Source: Paracoccaceae bacterium (lineage in GTDB: Bacteria; Pseudomonadota; Alphaproteobacteria; Rhodobacterales; Rhodobacteraceae). From it: a stretch of 7,451 nt of DNA. The stretch covers positions 1 through 7,451 of the forward strand of contig JAESQH010000018.1 of assembly GCA_016765235.1 (NCBI GenBank), read 5' to 3'. Position 1 is the first letter of the stretch. Each line of letters opens with the position of its first letter. Below, piece after piece: positions 7,064-7,451 of this stretch. A program made the position numbers and the translations under genes. The notes beneath the pieces were generated by a model. It did no database searches. It worked only from the letters and a program-made list of their open reading frames with translations, and was not told the DNA's origin.

Positions 7064-7341
7064 TTACAAACCTTTTTTTCAAAAAAACACTTTGTCTTAT
7101 ATTTTGGGAGCCATCGGTAGTCGTTACCTCAACTAAAATATCTATCTGAGATTAATGGGCACTGTATTCTGGTGTAAAGTGTTTAGTTTCCACCGATTGG
7201 TTTAAACCCTCCGTCTTCCGGACGGATAAGTAAATATAGAGTGCGCAGGAAGCGCTCAGTTTGGAAAAGGCAGTTTCAACTGCCACTAATGATCCCACCA
7301 GCTTCAGCTGGTGGTGGTTTAGTGGCGCCCCATGAACTCAT
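7064..7341. other. Gene-free AT-rich interval upstream of the glycosyltransferase
   Basis: No reading frame here looks coding. On the - strand it must contain the glycosyltransferase leader: the AAAAAAAGG ribosome site, a TATAAG box near 7100, and no well-spaced -35 that I can identify. Two 7-base homopolymers face each other (T at 7073-7079, A at 7081-7087). The right part holds the stem-loop cluster and presumably the right end of the insertion sequence; its boundary cannot be fixed without the other end. Confidence 0.5.
7199..7208. repeat. Perfect 10-bp palindrome GGTTTAAACC
   Basis: A self-complementary decamer immediately left of the stem-loop cluster. It may be part of the insertion-sequence end or a protein-binding site; nothing else identifies it. 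Confidence 0.35.
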
Positions 7342-7350
7342 TTAAGCGCC
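7210..7350. repeat. Cluster of stem-loops downstream of the transposase end
   Basis: Five inverted repeats lie within about 140 bases. A: TCCGTC/GACGGA, 6 bp, loop of 5 (7210-7226). B: GCGC/GCGC around AGGAA (7243-7255). C: GGCAGT/ACTGCC with a TTCA tetraloop on + (7269-7284). D: CCACCAGC/GCTGGTGG, 8 bp, also with a TTCA loop (7295-7314). D is enclosed by an outer stem CCACTAA/TTAGTGG (7283-7289 with 7319-7325). E: GGCGC/GCGCC (7324-7350), whose right arm overlaps the last codons of the transposase frame. C and the outer stem of D share the GCC/CC bases, so they compete. The density of perfect stems indicates a structured RNA or a transposon end. Lying downstream of an IS110-like stop codon, on the - strand it sits where IS1111-group elements encode their bridge RNA; that identification is inference and the strand is not determined. 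Confidence 0.6.
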
Positions 7351-7451
7351 AATTCTTTCAAAAGCCAAGCAACTGTATTTAGTTTGTACGCCAGAGTTGG
7401 TTTTTGCCACTAGTGCATTGGCGATTACCAATAGTTTTCGGGCAACCGCGA
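7342..7451 (-). CDS. C-terminal end of a probable IS110/IS1111-family transposase (continues past window)
   Basis: The last 35 codons of a frame run in from the right edge to TAA at 7344-7342. The sequence AVARKLLVIANALVAK resembles the helix near the C-terminus of IS110/IS1111-family DEDD transposases, where VAVARKLL- or VAVMRKLL-type strings are typical; the tail TNSGVQTKYSCLAFERIGA is not diagnostic. The catalytic domains lie outside the window, so the call rests on about 15 residues and could be wrong. It points the same way as the glycosyltransferase and ends about 280 bp upstream of it. Confidence 0.5.
   Translation of the reverse strand, partial: AVARKLLVIANALVAKTNSGVQTKYSCLAFERIGA

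Noticed and set aside
7269..7325. IS200/IS605 end or TnpB omega-RNA terminus
   Set aside because: The TTCA-loop hairpin resembles such ends, but no tnpA or tnpB frame lies to the left and the neighbouring gene end to the right looks like IS110; kept only as an alternative.
7210..7350. CRISPR array
   Set aside because: The repeats are different inverted repeats of different sequence, not a single direct repeat with regular spacers.
7332..7382. Small + strand frame starting ATG at 7332
   Set aside because: Sixteen codons, no ribosome site, and it lies opposite the transposase end and a hairpin.

Overview
The window looks like a piece of an alphaproteobacterial chromosome, most likely Rhodobacterales (Roseobacter group). 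I infer this from the MbfA-type ferritin/VIT1 iron exporter, the malic enzyme-phosphotransacetylase fusion, and the GC-rich, GCG/GCC-heavy codon use of the left half. The right end (about 6000-7451) is clearly more AT-rich and carries surface-polysaccharide and insertion-sequence sequences, so it was probably acquired.

Layout. Bases 1-3976 are an intact core-metabolism block on the + strand: the 3' part of mbfA (iron export), then maeB (malate to pyruvate with NADPH), then a ribokinase-like PfkB sugar kinase. The kinase ATG begins one base after the maeB stop, so the two are almost certainly translated from one message. Bases 3973-5603 are a gene graveyard: a frameshifted remnant of a beta-lactamase-fold serine hydrolase (- strand), a short orphan reading frame on + with no recognisable family, an apparently intact VanZ-like membrane protein (- strand), and a tyrosine recombinase (+ strand) that has lost its central section and suffered a frameshift, although a good sigma-70-like promoter still sits in front of it. 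Bases 5615-7063 hold two - strand genes: an AT-rich GT-B glycosyltransferase and, 51 bp downstream, a cupin that matches only the C-terminal phosphomannose isomerase domain of ManC/AlgA. Bases 7064-7341 have no gene but contain a dense set of perfect stem-loops. Bases 7342-7451 hold the last 35 codons (- strand) of what looks like an IS110/IS1111-family transposase that continues past the window.

How the parts relate. The left block is housekeeping. The middle looks like a scar at the edge of a variable region, where an integrase and other genes have decayed. The right part is a small remnant of an exopolysaccharide/LPS locus bordered by an insertion sequence. The most interesting point is the hairpin cluster directly downstream of the transposase stop: in IS1111-group elements this is where the bridge RNA is encoded, so the cluster is a candidate structured RNA of that kind. 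That is inference, since the rest of the element lies outside the window.
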